DNA of 11,329 nt from Oscillospiraceae bacterium (lineage in GTDB: Bacteria > Bacillota > Clostridia > Oscillospirales > Acutalibacteraceae): contig CACYHJ010000043.1 of assembly GCA_902774165.1 (NCBI GenBank), positions 1 through 11,329 of the forward strand, given 5' to 3'. The position numbers were made by a program, and so were the translations under genes. This document shows positions 1-7,780 of this stretch, one piece after another (the first letter of the stretch is position 1; each line of letters starts with the position of its first letter). The notes beneath the pieces were generated by a model. It saw only the letters and a list, made by a program, of their open reading frames with translations, did not search any database and was not told where the DNA came from.

Positions 1-1
1 G

Positions 2-352
2 CTGCTCGCCCGTGTAAACAAGGTGCTGAAGCGGCACGGAAAAATGAACGCGGAGGTCTCCTTCGGCGCGCTGCGCGTGGATACCGCAAAGGGAAACGTG
101 TATAAAAACGGTGAAGAAATCTATCTGTCCCGTGTGGAATATAAGCTTCTGCTGCTGTTTATGAACCGTCCGGGACAGATCCTTACAAGGGAAAACCTGT
201 TTGAGGAAATCTGGAACATCACCGGCGAATATATCACGGACAATACCCTTACGGTGCATATCAAACGTCTGCGGGAAAAAATCGAGGACGACCCGCAGGA
301 TCCGCAGTATATTCGTACGGTGCGCGGGATCGGGTATAAATTCGGTAACTGA
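2..352 (+). CDS. OmpR/PhoB-family response regulator, C-terminal part (5' end outside window)
   Basis: This is the DNA-binding half of a two-component response regulator. The frame is open from the first bases and reads LLARVNKVLKR, typical of the last helix of a receiver domain, so the gene starts upstream of the window; the GTG at 23 is an internal valine and not a start. The rest is a complete winged-helix effector domain of the OmpR/PhoB type: a small beta-sheet beginning SFGALRVD, the LSRVEYKLLLLF helix, the LTRENLFEEIW helix, the recognition helix in NTLTVHIKRLREKI, and the closing hairpin YIRTVRGIGYKF. This family binds tandem direct repeats as a dimer after phosphorylation of an aspartate that lies in the missing part. 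The stop codon is 12 bases before the kinase gene, so the two are surely cotranscribed. The family is certain; the regulon is unknown. Confidence 0.95.
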   Translation: MLARVNKVLKRHGKMNAEVSFGALRVDTAKGNVYKNGEEIYLSRVEYKLLLLFMNRPGQILTRENLFEEIWNITGEYITDNTLTVHIKRLREKIEDDPQDPQYIRTVRGIGYKFGN

Positions 353-364
353 CGGAGGGGTATC

Positions 365-1396
365 ATGCACTTGTTGAGAAATCCGGAGGTGGGACGTCCT
401 CTGCTGGCGCTTCTTGCCGCGGCAGGTCTGTCTCTCGCGCTGATTTCTGTTTTTTTGAAGGGCGAAACGTATCGCGTCGTCGTTCTCACGGCAGTCGGCG
501 GCGCGTTTGCCCTGTGCTGCGCGATCTTTCTGACTGCGTCGTATTTTCATTTCAGGGACGTCCGGGATTTTACCGAGGAAGCGAGACGGAGTCTGCGGGG
601 AAGTCGGGATCTGCGGTTTGACGATTTCCGCGAGGGCGATTTCTCCGAGCTGCAGGACGTGGTGAAAAAAATGGCTTTTGCGCACATCAAGCAGGAAGAA
701 CTGCTCGAAAAGGATAAAACGATACTGACGGACGCGCTGGCGGATATTTCACATCAGCTGAAAACGCCGCTGCAGACGCTCACGCTTATGGGCAATCAGC
801 TCATGGCGGATGATATTTTGACCGCCGACCGCAAACGCGCCGCAAGAAAGATTCTGGACACGACCGACCGTTACAGCGAGCTGGTAAAAACTCTGCTCGA
901 GCTCTCAAAGCTTGACGCGGGCGCCGAGAACTTTCATATGGAGGATTTCACCGCCGAAAGACTGATCGACCGCGCATGCGAAACGGTCGAGATCGTTATG
1001 GAGCTGCGGGAGATCGAGCTTGTAAAAAACGTTCCGCCGCAGGTCATGATCCACAGCGATCTGAAATGGCTCTCTCAGGCGCTGATGAATATCGTGAAGA
1101 ACTGCATGGAGCATACCCCCGCGGGCGGGACCGTGACGATCGACGTGATCGATTCCGCCACGGCGACCGATATCGTGATCCGCGACACCGGCCCCGGCAT
1201 TTCAGAGGAGGATCTTCCGCATCTGTTTGAACGGTTTTACAAAGGCAGGGATTCGGGACCGAACAGCGTCGGCATCGGGCTTGCCTTTACGGATCAGGTG
1301 GTCACCGCGCTGGGCGGCAAAGTGCTGCAGCCGGAGAACGCCCCCGACGGCGGCGCGGTATTTACGGTTCGATTGATCAACAAAATAAACGTCTGA
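365..1396 (+). CDS. Sensor histidine kinase with two N-terminal membrane helices and almost no extracellular loop
   Basis: This 343-residue membrane kinase is the partner of the preceding regulator. The ATG follows a GGAGGGG ribosome binding site at 354-360. Two hydrophobic segments (about residues 13-31 and 38-58) are separated by only about seven residues, so there is no extracellular sensor domain. A short linker leads to the dimerisation/phosphoacceptor domain with the H-box DISHQLKTPLQTL, His130 being the phosphorylated residue. The catalytic domain shows the N-box (NIVKNCMEH, Asn246), the G1 box DTGPGI (274-279), the F-box LFERFYKG (288-295) and the G2 box SVGIGLAF (301-308). All key residues are present, so it should be active. 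Length and architecture match small Firmicutes kinases of the intramembrane-sensing type, which in characterised cases take their signal from an ABC exporter. Such an exporter lies about 4 kb away on the other strand. The stimulus itself cannot be read from the sequence. Confidence 0.95.
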   Translation: MHLLRNPEVGRPLLALLAAAGLSLALISVFLKGETYRVVVLTAVGGAFALCCAIFLTASYFHFRDVRDFTEEARRSLRGSRDLRFDDFREGDFSELQDVVKKMAFAHIKQEELLEKDKTILTDALADISHQLKTPLQTLTLMGNQLMADDILTADRKRAARKILDTTDRYSELVKTLLELSKLDAGAENFHMEDFTAERLIDRACETVEIVMELREIELVKNVPPQVMIHSDLKWLSQALMNIVKNCMEHTPAGGTVTIDVIDSATATDIVIRDTGPGISEEDLPHLFERFYKGRDSGPNSVGIGLAFTDQVVTALGGKVLQPENAPDGGAVFTVRLINKINV

Positions 1397-1408
1397 ATAG
1401 GACGACAG

Positions 1409-1459
1409 AAAACCGCCGGACGGCCTCTCAAGGAAGGGAACGTCCGGCGGCGGTTTTTG
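1409..1459. terminator. Bidirectional intrinsic terminator between convergent genes
   Basis: A perfect 10-bp GC-rich stem, CCGCCGGACG at 1413-1422 and CGTCCGGCGG at 1441-1450, encloses an 18-base loop. On the + strand it is soon followed by a run of five T (1454-1458). On the - strand it is followed by TTTT. It begins 12 bases after the kinase stop and ends just before the protease stop, so it can end transcription from both sides. Confidence 0.9.
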
Positions 1460-1467
1460 TTATGCTT

Positions 1468-4400
1468 TTATTTTCCGAAAAGATTTCGGAAGAAATACAT
1501 GATCGAATGGAATAGCTTTACGATCGCTCCGAACGGGCCGCTGTGGACGCCGCCGCAGAATTTGCAGATTTCATCGTGCTGTTCCGGCTGAGAGACCGAA
1601 GCGCCGCACCGATCGCAAACCCCGTTTTTATCCGCGTCTGAATGTCCGGCCGCGGGAATCGTCTGCGTCTCAGTGCGTCCGCAGACAGCGCATACGCGCG
1701 ATTTGCTGCCGTCCGTTTCGCAGGCGGCTTTCTTCGTAACCGTCCACGCGCCCCAGCCGTGGTTTCCCGTCGCGGGGATCGCGGTGTTACCGCTTCTCAC
1801 CGCGCCGCAGACGGAGCATTCCTCGTGCTTCACACCCGCCTTGCCGCAGGTGGCGGCTCTGTCGGTGATCCATTTGTAGGTATGCTTACCCGTCGCGGGG
1901 ATTTCGGTGTTCCCGCTTCTCACCGCGCCGCAGACGGAGCATTCCTCGTGCTTCACGCCGGCCTTGCCGCAGGTCGCGGCACGGTCAACGATCCATGTGT
2001 AATGATGCTCAAGCGCGGGCGTTTCGTCGTCGGTGAATACGGTTCCGCACACAGAACAGGTATAGGTCGTATAGCCGCCGCGCTCGCATGTCGGTTCTGT
2101 AACGACGGCGTTCGCTTTGGTATGCGCGACGGAGGGAAGCGTTTCGGCCGTGAAATTGCCGCATTCGCAGGTTTTGATCACATAGCCTTCCGCCTGGCAG
2201 GTTGCGTTTTCGGTATAAGCGGTCTGCGTATAAGCGTGCGTATGTCCTTCAAGGACCTCGCAGGTAAAGCTCTGACTGTCGGCGAAGGTCTTTGCCGCAG
2301 CCCCCGCGCTGTCGGTGCAGATCACGGGGCGGGTCATCGGCGACCGGAACGCCTGCGCGTTGATATTTGCGATCGAATCGGGAAGATAGACCTTTTCCGC
2401 ATTGTTATATGCGAACGCATCCGCCGCAATGGACGTCGCCCCGGAGGGCAGGTCGATATTGCGCAGGTTCGCCATCAGCCAGAAGCTGTTTCTCAGCACA
2501 TCCGTTTCCTTCGTATCGGACAGATCGAGATAAGACAGCGACCAGTTTTTGCAGAATGCGTAAGGAGAGATATTCGTCACGTCAGACGGCGCTTTCCAAT
2601 ACTTGCCGGGCTTGTTCTGCGGGTAGGAGAGCAGCATCCGAATCCCGCTCACCGGCTGCAGAACGCCGGTCGAAGCCAGACGTCCGTTTGTGTACAACAC
2701 TCCGTCTTCGGCGTACAGGTAGGGATTATCCTCCGCGACGACGTATTCCTCAAGCGTAAACATCCCGCCGGAAATGAAGTTGTAATAGATCTTGCAGACG
2801 GTCGATGGGATTACGACGGTCTTCAGCTTCGCGGCGGTCGAATAAACGTAGAACACCGAGTTCAAAAGGGAGGTCACTCCCTCCTCTATCACGAGTTTTT
2901 CGACCTTCAGGCAGTTGCTGTACAGATTATTTCCGTAGGATGTGACGGAACCGGGCAGGACCGCTTCGGTCAGCGCGCAGTCCGTGAAGACCTCGGTTCC
3001 GAGGATCTTGATCTTATCGTTGAAGGTGACGCTCGCAAGAGCGTTCGTATTCCGGAACGCATAGTCGCCGATCTTCTCCAGCGCGGCAGGCGCGGTGAAC
3101 GCTTCAAGGGCGGAGTCGCCGCGGAACGCCCCGGCGCCGATCTCAGCGACCGTATCAGGCAGCGAGACCGTTTTTGCCGACGAAAGAGACGCGAAGGCGT
3201 TCGCTCCGACGGACGTGATATCCTCGCTGACGCGGATCGAGACGATCTCATCCCGGAAGGGGTACCACGGCGTCTCAGCCGCGGAAGCGAAGTCCGGCAG
3301 ATCGCCGACGCCGACGACGCTCAGCACGCCCTGAGCAATCTGCCAGGCAAAGCCGTCGCAGATCCCGTTCCGACTGCCGGGAACAAAGGTGAAGGAGTCC
3401 TTTTCAATATAACCGCAGTCCGCGCAGATGTGTCTTATGTAACCAAGGCAGTCCGCGTCCGCCGTGAACACCGTGTCGGTATAACGGTGGTGGGCGACGC
3501 TGTCCTTCATTTCCGCTCCGCAGTAGACGCAGCGGTACTCGGTGGTGCAGGCGGCGCCCGCCTTCGGCGTGCCGTTGTCGGGATAACAGTGCGCAAGCAC
3601 CGCGCAGGACTGCGTCACACCGACGCCGGTAAACGGCGCGTCGTTATAGGTCAACACCCATGTGTGATCCGCGGTCTGCGGCAGCTGCGCCGTTGCGTTG
3701 ATCACCGGGACGGTTTCGGAATACTGACCGGGGCAGGTATAAGTGACGCTGTATGATCCTTCGCCGCTGTTCCTTGTTGCGGCGCGGATGCAGACGTTGT
3801 TTTTGCCGTTGACCGAGCTGTCGACCCAGGATGAACCGTTTTTGTAAAAACTTGTGCCCGGCCGGCTCTGGAAATAAGAGGACATATCCAGACTCGCGAT
3901 GTATCCGCTCTGGCCTTCAAGGTACACTTGACTCAGCTCGTCGAATACAACCGCAAAGCGCTGCCCGGCAGTGATCCTGACGCTGCCGAAAACGTCGATC
4001 CAACGGCTGCCCCCGGCGTTACCGCTCTGGCTGTAGATCAGCGTGCCCTGGGTGGGGTCCGCTGCGTTCTCGGCGACGTTTGCGTAGATCCTGAAGCTGT
4101 AGTCGTTCGTATTTCCGCCGAGGCTGACCTTCGTCAGATACTCATCCCCGTCGGCGGTAAAGATATTTCCGGCGTTCGTCGCGTTCGCAAGCAAGGAGGT
4201 TCTCCAGCCGTCGTACAAATAAACATTCTGGAAATTGTCCGCCGCTTCGGTCTCATAGATATAGCAGGAACGCAGCGAGGGCTCATAGTAGGACATCCAG
4301 AAATACCCGTCGTTCCCGAACGTGGTTCCCCAGCTGTTTTTGATCAGCCACGCGCCGTTGCCTGCCGGCTTCGTTTCTTTTGCGGTGAAATAATCGACGG

Positions 4401-5382
4401 AGAAATCATCGTCCCAGCCGATCAGGGTGACGGCGTGCCCGTAGCCGGGGTCGCCGGAGGGATTATAATAAGCGCACGGCGATCCGTTCTTTACTTTTGA
4501 GAAGCAGCCGATATTATCCGTATAGGAAATCTGCACGGAGCCGTATTTCAGAACCGCAGCCTTGATGCTGTCCCTGTTCATCGGGACCGAATCGACGTTT
4601 GTCACAACAAAATCATGGGTGAACCGCTCGTTGTAAGTGATATCCTCCGCCATCGCGGCCGCCATCGCTTCCTGTGAGTAGATGCTTCCGAAGTCGCGGT
4701 AGCGGCTCTCCTGAGCGGGACCGTTCAGGCTCATCAGGGAATAGCCGGCGAACTGCGCGTTCCCGCCTGTGTCGATGCGCGCGACAATGTTGTCGGTGCG
4801 GCCGTCGTTCTTCTGATCCTCGATCCCTTCGTAATAGTTATTATAGGCTGTCCAGACAAGATGATATTCGGAAAGATCGATCTCGTCCGGCGACGCAAGG
4901 CCTTTCTTGATGGCGTTCGTCTCAATATTCGCCATCGCCGCGTGCGCCCAGCAGGTGCCGAAGGTCTGGTTCTTGACCGAGGTAACGATGCCCAACTCCC
5001 GGGCGTCGAAACGCGCGGGCAGGTCGTTCAGCTCATCCTCGGCGAATTGAACGGAGCCGTAATTCGGATCTTCCCGATCGCTCAGGATATTGCCTGCCTC
5101 ATCGACCCAACAGCCGTCGATCAATCCGTAAATGCTGGGCTCTCCCTCCGCATAGTAATAGATCGATCCGTCGGCGTCCTCAAACGTCATGCCTGAGAAG
5201 TGATATCCCTCCGGGATCGGGGGGAGCTGCAGGTCGTCCGGGTCGCACACCTCATAGGGCGGGTCCTCCGCCGTTGTCACGTCGAGCGCGAACGCCAGCG
5301 CCGCGCCGGGCGCGAAGGGGATGCCGACGACGATCATCAGCGCGGCAAGGATCGCCGCAAAGGTTCGTTTTGTTCTGTTCAT
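1468..5382 (-). CDS. Secreted papain-family (C1A) cysteine protease with lectin-like, BspA-type LRR and Cys-repeat regions
   Basis: This 1304-residue exported protein is predicted to cut proteins outside the cell. The start at 5380-5382 is chosen because AAAGGAG lies 8 bases before the ATG and a signal peptide follows at once (MNRTKR, a hydrophobic core, likely cleavage after about residue 30-32). A frame-open extension to 5568 covers non-coding leader. The protease domain (about 120-380) has the full papain set: Gln139 and Cys144 in NQTFGTCWAHA, His316 in GYGHAVTLIGWDDD, and Asn349 in WLIKNSWG, so it should be active. Residues about 388-537 resemble the lectin-like domain that often follows C1A domains in clostridial proteins. 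BspA-type leucine-rich repeats (AF..C..L..V.LP..V..IG pattern) span about 715-1035. Cys-rich repeats with CxxC pairs span about 1046-1268. The end is a CKFCG motif and a short aromatic, amphipathic tail (1269-1304). No LPXTG or dockerin is seen. The substrate is unknown; adhesion to host or dietary glycoprotein plus proteolysis is an inference. Confidence 0.93.
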   Translation of the reverse strand: MNRTKRTFAAILAALMIVVGIPFAPGAALAFALDVTTAEDPPYEVCDPDDLQLPPIPEGYHFSGMTFEDADGSIYYYAEGEPSIYGLIDGCWVDEAGNILSDREDPNYGSVQFAEDELNDLPARFDARELGIVTSVKNQTFGTCWAHAAMANIETNAIKKGLASPDEIDLSEYHLVWTAYNNYYEGIEDQKNDGRTDNIVARIDTGGNAQFAGYSLMSLNGPAQESRYRDFGSIYSQEAMAAAMAEDITYNERFTHDFVVTNVDSVPMNRDSIKAAVLKYGSVQISYTDNIGCFSKVKNGSPCAYYNPSGDPGYGHAVTLIGWDDDFSVDYFTAKETKPAGNGAWLIKNSWGTTFGNDGYFWMSYYEPSLRSCYIYETEAADNFQNVYLYDGWRTSLLANATNAGNIFTADGDEYLTKVSLGGNTNDYSFRIYANVAENAADPTQGTLIYSQSGNAGGSRWIDVFGSVRITAGQRFAVVFDELSQVYLEGQSGYIASLDMSSYFQSRPGTSFYKNGSSWVDSSVNGKNNVCIRAATRNSGEGSYSVTYTCPGQYSETVPVINATAQLPQTADHTWVLTYNDAPFTGVGVTQSCAVLAHCYPDNGTPKAGAACTTEYRCVYCGAEMKDSVAHHRYTDTVFTADADCLGYIRHICADCGYIEKDSFTFVPGSRNGICDGFAWQIAQGVLSVVGVGDLPDFASAAETPWYPFRDEIVSIRVSEDITSVGANAFASLSSAKTVSLPDTVAEIGAGAFRGDSALEAFTAPAALEKIGDYAFRNTNALASVTFNDKIKILGTEVFTDCALTEAVLPGSVTSYGNNLYSNCLKVEKLVIEEGVTSLLNSVFYVYSTAAKLKTVVIPSTVCKIYYNFISGGMFTLEEYVVAEDNPYLYAEDGVLYTNGRLASTGVLQPVSGIRMLLSYPQNKPGKYWKAPSDVTNISPYAFCKNWSLSYLDLSDTKETDVLRNSFWLMANLRNIDLPSGATSIAADAFAYNNAEKVYLPDSIANINAQAFRSPMTRPVICTDSAGAAAKTFADSQSFTCEVLEGHTHAYTQTAYTENATCQAEGYVIKTCECGNFTAETLPSVAHTKANAVVTEPTCERGGYTTYTCSVCGTVFTDDETPALEHHYTWIVDRAATCGKAGVKHEECSVCGAVRSGNTEIPATGKHTYKWITDRAATCGKAGVKHEECSVCGAVRSGNTAIPATGNHGWGAWTVTKKAACETDGSKSRVCAVCGRTETQTIPAAGHSDADKNGVCDRCGASVSQPEQHDEICKFCGGVHSGPFGAIVKLFHSIMYFFRNLFGK
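1766..2011 (-). repeat. Two tandem 123-bp repeats inside the protease gene
   Basis: Two adjacent units, 1766-1888 and 1889-2011, encode 41-residue repeats (about residues 1125-1165 and 1166-1206). At the protein level they share an identical 25-residue core and differ at about five positions. Each unit has DRAATCGKAG, a CSVCGAVRSGNT segment and IPATG. Neighbouring units on both sides are more diverged versions of the same Cys-containing module. The closeness of this pair points to a recent in-frame duplication. Confidence 0.9.
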
Positions 5383-5390
5383 TGTGTTTT

Positions 5391-5397
5391 CTCCTTT
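5391..5397 (-). promoter_or_regulatory. Ribosome binding site that fixes the protease start
   Basis: On the - strand this reads AAAGGAG, 8 bases before the ATG at 5382-5380. It is a near-perfect Shine-Dalgarno site directly before a signal peptide. No such site precedes the in-frame ATG at 5568. Confidence 0.85.
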
Positions 5398-5400
5398 CTG

Positions 5401-5450
5401 ACCGTTCTCCGGTTCGGACGGCGGCCCATGCCCCGTCCGCGTCTTACGGT
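5401..5450 (-). promoter_or_regulatory. Nested hairpin in the protease mRNA leader
   Basis: Two inverted repeats are nested: ACCGT (5401-5405) with ACGGT (5446-5450), and CGGACGG (5415-5421) with CCGTCCG (5433-5439), the inner loop being 11 bases. If transcribed, the structure ends a few bases before the ribosome binding site of the protease. It could protect the mRNA 5' end or tune translation. I do not recognise it as a known riboswitch class, and no T-run follows, so it is not a terminator. Confidence 0.5.
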
Positions 5451-5469
5451 TGTATTTTCGCAGAGCAAA

Positions 5470-5497
5470 GTGACTTTTCGGTGACATTGCGGTGACA
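5470..5497 (-). promoter_or_regulatory. Three GTCAC direct repeats at 11-bp period (OmpR/PhoB-type operator candidate)
   Basis: On the + strand GTGAC occurs at 5470, 5481 and 5492, exactly 11 bp apart. Read toward the protease on the - strand these are TGTCAC, TGTCAC and AGTCAC. Tandem direct repeats with one helical turn between them are the binding pattern of OmpR/PhoB-family regulators, and the PhoB box half-site contains TGTCA. A weak -10-like AAATAC lies downstream (5452-5457). The array is 88-115 bases upstream of the protease start. The repeat is visible in the sequence; the identity of the binding protein is inferred. Confidence 0.55.
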
Positions 5498-5553
5498 AAA
5501 TCGTCATTTTCTTCAATATTGCCGATTTTTTCGATCACGCTGAGATACGGCAA

Positions 5554-5581
5554 CGCCCCGCGCGACAAATCGAGCGGGGCG
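5554..5581. repeat. GC-rich inverted repeat without a T-run
   Basis: CGCCCCGC (5554-5561) and GCGGGGCG (5574-5581) form a perfect 8-bp stem around a 12-base loop, and the stem can extend by two more pairs after one mismatch. Neither side is followed by a T tract. It lies between the permease stop and the protease leader, so it may slow transcription leaving the ABC genes or protect a 3' end. Confidence 0.5.
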
Positions 5582-5584
5582 CGC

Positions 5585-5624
5585 TGAAAAGGAGAAAAAG
5601 GAGTATAATAAACAAAAGCTCCTT
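5585..5624 (-). terminator. Possible weak terminator after the ABC permease gene
   Basis: Just after the permease stop, the - strand has AAGGAG (5624-5619) and CTCCTT (5603-5598), a 6-bp stem with a 15-base AT-rich loop. A T/C-rich stretch (the A-rich + strand 5585-5599) follows. The stem is short and the T tract is interrupted, so termination is probably partial if real. Confidence 0.3.
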
Positions 5625-5625
5625 C

Positions 5626-7776
5626 TCATTCATGCAGATCGTCCTTGAGGGTCGGAACCAGATCGTACCGGTCCATTCTCTTTAACACAAGAGCTTCCGT
5701 CAGAAGAAATCCGAAGAACAGAAAACAGACGGCGCCGACCGTTACCCAGCGGTGTTCCGCCAGGATATTGGCGATATTTGCAATATAATTCCAGGCGATC
5801 TGGAAATACCGCACAAAGGAGTTCGGGGAATCCGTATTTGTATAGATCAGATTGTTTGTCTGAATCCAGATCATTTCCGCATTAACGGCCCGCACCAGCG
5901 TATCATCTAAGTGGTATGAGACGGAAATCGCGATCAGAGCGGAAAGCAGAACTCCCTTGATCAGATAACGCGCGCTTTCAAAAAGCAGCATACCCCGCCG
6001 CTGCCGTTTCCCCAACCCGATAGAGGCAAGGATCGCGTATTCCCTCCGTCGGGAAATCCGGTTCATGTGGACGGTATTTACAATATTAAGGCCGATGGAA
6101 ATAAAAACAAAAAACAGGATCACCCGGTAAAAATTTATGAGCTGCCGTAAAAAAGCCCCGTAATCATTCGACAGCGCCCGTATGTTGCCGAGTACAATAG
6201 AAGCTCCGTCTGACGCCAATTGTAAATGCGCCGATCCGAAACGCAGCTCCCGGAATTGATAATCGGAGAATCCGCGCACTTTCTCGTTGATCCGCAGACA
6301 CAGCGCCGCAGGGTCCGGCGTTTTGAATTTGCAGAATCGCAGGTTTTCTCCCTCGTCCGTCGGGGGAAGCAGCGCGTTCCGCATTTTCATCGGAAGAATA
6401 AGGTTCGGCGAGCCAACCACGAGCCAAAAATACTGATGGATTTCCGGGGAAAACGGGACGACGCCGACCACGGGGATCTGCGCGGACGCGACCGCGTCCG
6501 CCTGCGCGTTCTGCAGCGCGGTCACGTCAAAAGAATGCTCGCCCAACGGAAGCCCCGCCTTCTGCGCGACGCCGCGCGGGTAAAAGCACAGCGACGCCGA
6601 TGAAAGCGTCGGTTCCCGCAGGACCGCCGTTGTGTTGCCCGCGATACCGCAGGCGTTGACAAAAACCGCTCCGTCCTCGTTCGAGGCGATCCCGCAGTCG
6701 GATTTGAATTGTCCATACATCCCGTCGTCCATAAAAACGACCGTGATGAGCAGAATCTGACGGCTGTCGTCAAGCGGGAACAGAGTGTTCTGCATGCGGG
6801 AATTGCGCTGTTCCGCCGTCTCTTTGCTTTGCAGATATAAAACTTCGTCGCTCAGCAGCTTGTTATCAATCACCATACCGCAGTTGCCGAGATTCGCCCG
6901 CAGCTCGGAATATGAGGATATGTCCTCGGACTGCAGGCCCTCGTCGATCAGCTCGTCCAGATCGGCGGATAACGCGCTGTCGTCCGCGTCGCCGGAATAA
7001 TACCAGACCCAGGCGCCGCAGTCGTCGCCGTAAGGCTCCGCATGAGAGAGCAGGTAAAAACAGGAGGAACCGAGGATCAGCACGGCAAGGTTCACCGCAA
7101 GCGAAACCACCAGCGCCGTATGATGCCGCCGCTCGTTGTGCTCCAGCGCGTATTCCAGAGCTCCGCCTGTCCCGAACAGACGGGGAAATCTGCGGGCAAA
7201 AACCGATTTTTTCCGGCGCGCAGGACGGATTCTCCGCCTGTCTCGCCGAGGGAACAGCAGTTGAATCGACGCCGGCAGCATCATGACGGGCGGAAGCAGC
7301 AGCGCAGGCAGCAAATTCCGGTAAAGCGTGCTGCTTCGGAAAATCACCGGGAGAATCAGCGGATATCCGCCGATCTTAAGCTGCGCCGCGGAAATAAGAA
7401 TCCCCAACCCGATTCCCAGGGCAGACCCCGCGAGATCCAGCGCGACCGCCTCCAAGATAAGGCCTTTCAGGAGCTGGCGCGTCGTGCAGCCCGCGGTTTT
7501 CATGATATGATACTGGTTTTTCCGTTCAGCCAACGACACTGCGAACAGGGTGTAAACCGTCACGGCATACGCCGCCAGGATTACGGGCGATACAATACCG
7601 TTCAGGATATCCGGCAGGCTCCCGCCGGGAGAATCGGTCCGCAGAACAAAGCATCCCACCGTCACGCTCATACTTGTCAGCAGCGCCGTCGTTACGGCAA
7701 TACTGCAGATCGTCAGGATCAGCCGCGGAATATCCGAAAACAGCGTTTTAAAATTCCATTTCAGTACGATTCCCAT
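5626..7776 (-). CDS. ABC transporter permease with two FtsX-type modules and a large extracellular domain
   Basis: This 716-residue membrane subunit works with the ATPase encoded directly upstream. Eight membrane segments are visible, at about 17-44, 58-84, 107-133, 150-175, 221-244, 546-569, 598-622 and 675-697. They form two repeats of one helix plus an FtsX three-helix core. In the first repeat the loop after helix 1 is only about 14 residues; in the second it is a domain of about 300 residues (245-545) outside the cell. Each core has the typical cytoplasmic motif: AERKNQYHIMKTAG (83-96) and RRREYAILASIGLG (576-589). A basic cytoplasmic stretch lies at 177-197. Such permeases act in export, extrusion of antimicrobial peptides or mechanical control at the envelope; the substrate is not readable. 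Four bases separate it from the ATPase gene, and its Shine-Dalgarno AGGTGA includes the ATPase stop codon, indicating coupled translation. Confidence 0.93.
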   Translation of the reverse strand: MGIVLKWNFKTLFSDIPRLILTICSIAVTTALLTSMSVTVGCFVLRTDSPGGSLPDILNGIVSPVILAAYAVTVYTLFAVSLAERKNQYHIMKTAGCTTRQLLKGLILEAVALDLAGSALGIGLGILISAAQLKIGGYPLILPVIFRSSTLYRNLLPALLLPPVMMLPASIQLLFPRRDRRRIRPARRKKSVFARRFPRLFGTGGALEYALEHNERRHHTALVVSLAVNLAVLILGSSCFYLLSHAEPYGDDCGAWVWYYSGDADDSALSADLDELIDEGLQSEDISSYSELRANLGNCGMVIDNKLLSDEVLYLQSKETAEQRNSRMQNTLFPLDDSRQILLITVVFMDDGMYGQFKSDCGIASNEDGAVFVNACGIAGNTTAVLREPTLSSASLCFYPRGVAQKAGLPLGEHSFDVTALQNAQADAVASAQIPVVGVVPFSPEIHQYFWLVVGSPNLILPMKMRNALLPPTDEGENLRFCKFKTPDPAALCLRINEKVRGFSDYQFRELRFGSAHLQLASDGASIVLGNIRALSNDYGAFLRQLINFYRVILFFVFISIGLNIVNTVHMNRISRRREYAILASIGLGKRQRRGMLLFESARYLIKGVLLSALIAISVSYHLDDTLVRAVNAEMIWIQTNNLIYTNTDSPNSFVRYFQIAWNYIANIANILAEHRWVTVGAVCFLFFGFLLTEALVLKRMDRYDLVPTLKDDLHE

Positions 7777-7780
7777 GCCG

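Noticed and set aside
1766..2011. Tandem repeats as a CRISPR array
   Set aside because: The units are in-frame protein-coding repeats of 123 bp with no spacers.
1642..3756. 704-residue open frame on the + strand
   Set aside because: It is the antisense of the protease gene, has no recognisable domain or ribosome binding site, and has arginine-rich composition typical of shadow frames in GC-rich genes.
5383..5568. N-terminal extension of the protease to an ATG at 5568
   Set aside because: It would bury the signal peptide 62 residues inside, ignores the AAAGGAG site at 5391-5397, and overlaps the 11-bp repeats and hairpin of the leader.
5600..5612. TATAAT on the + strand as a promoter
   Set aside because: No -35 box lies at a suitable distance and no + strand gene follows; the site is in an A-rich stretch after the permease stop.
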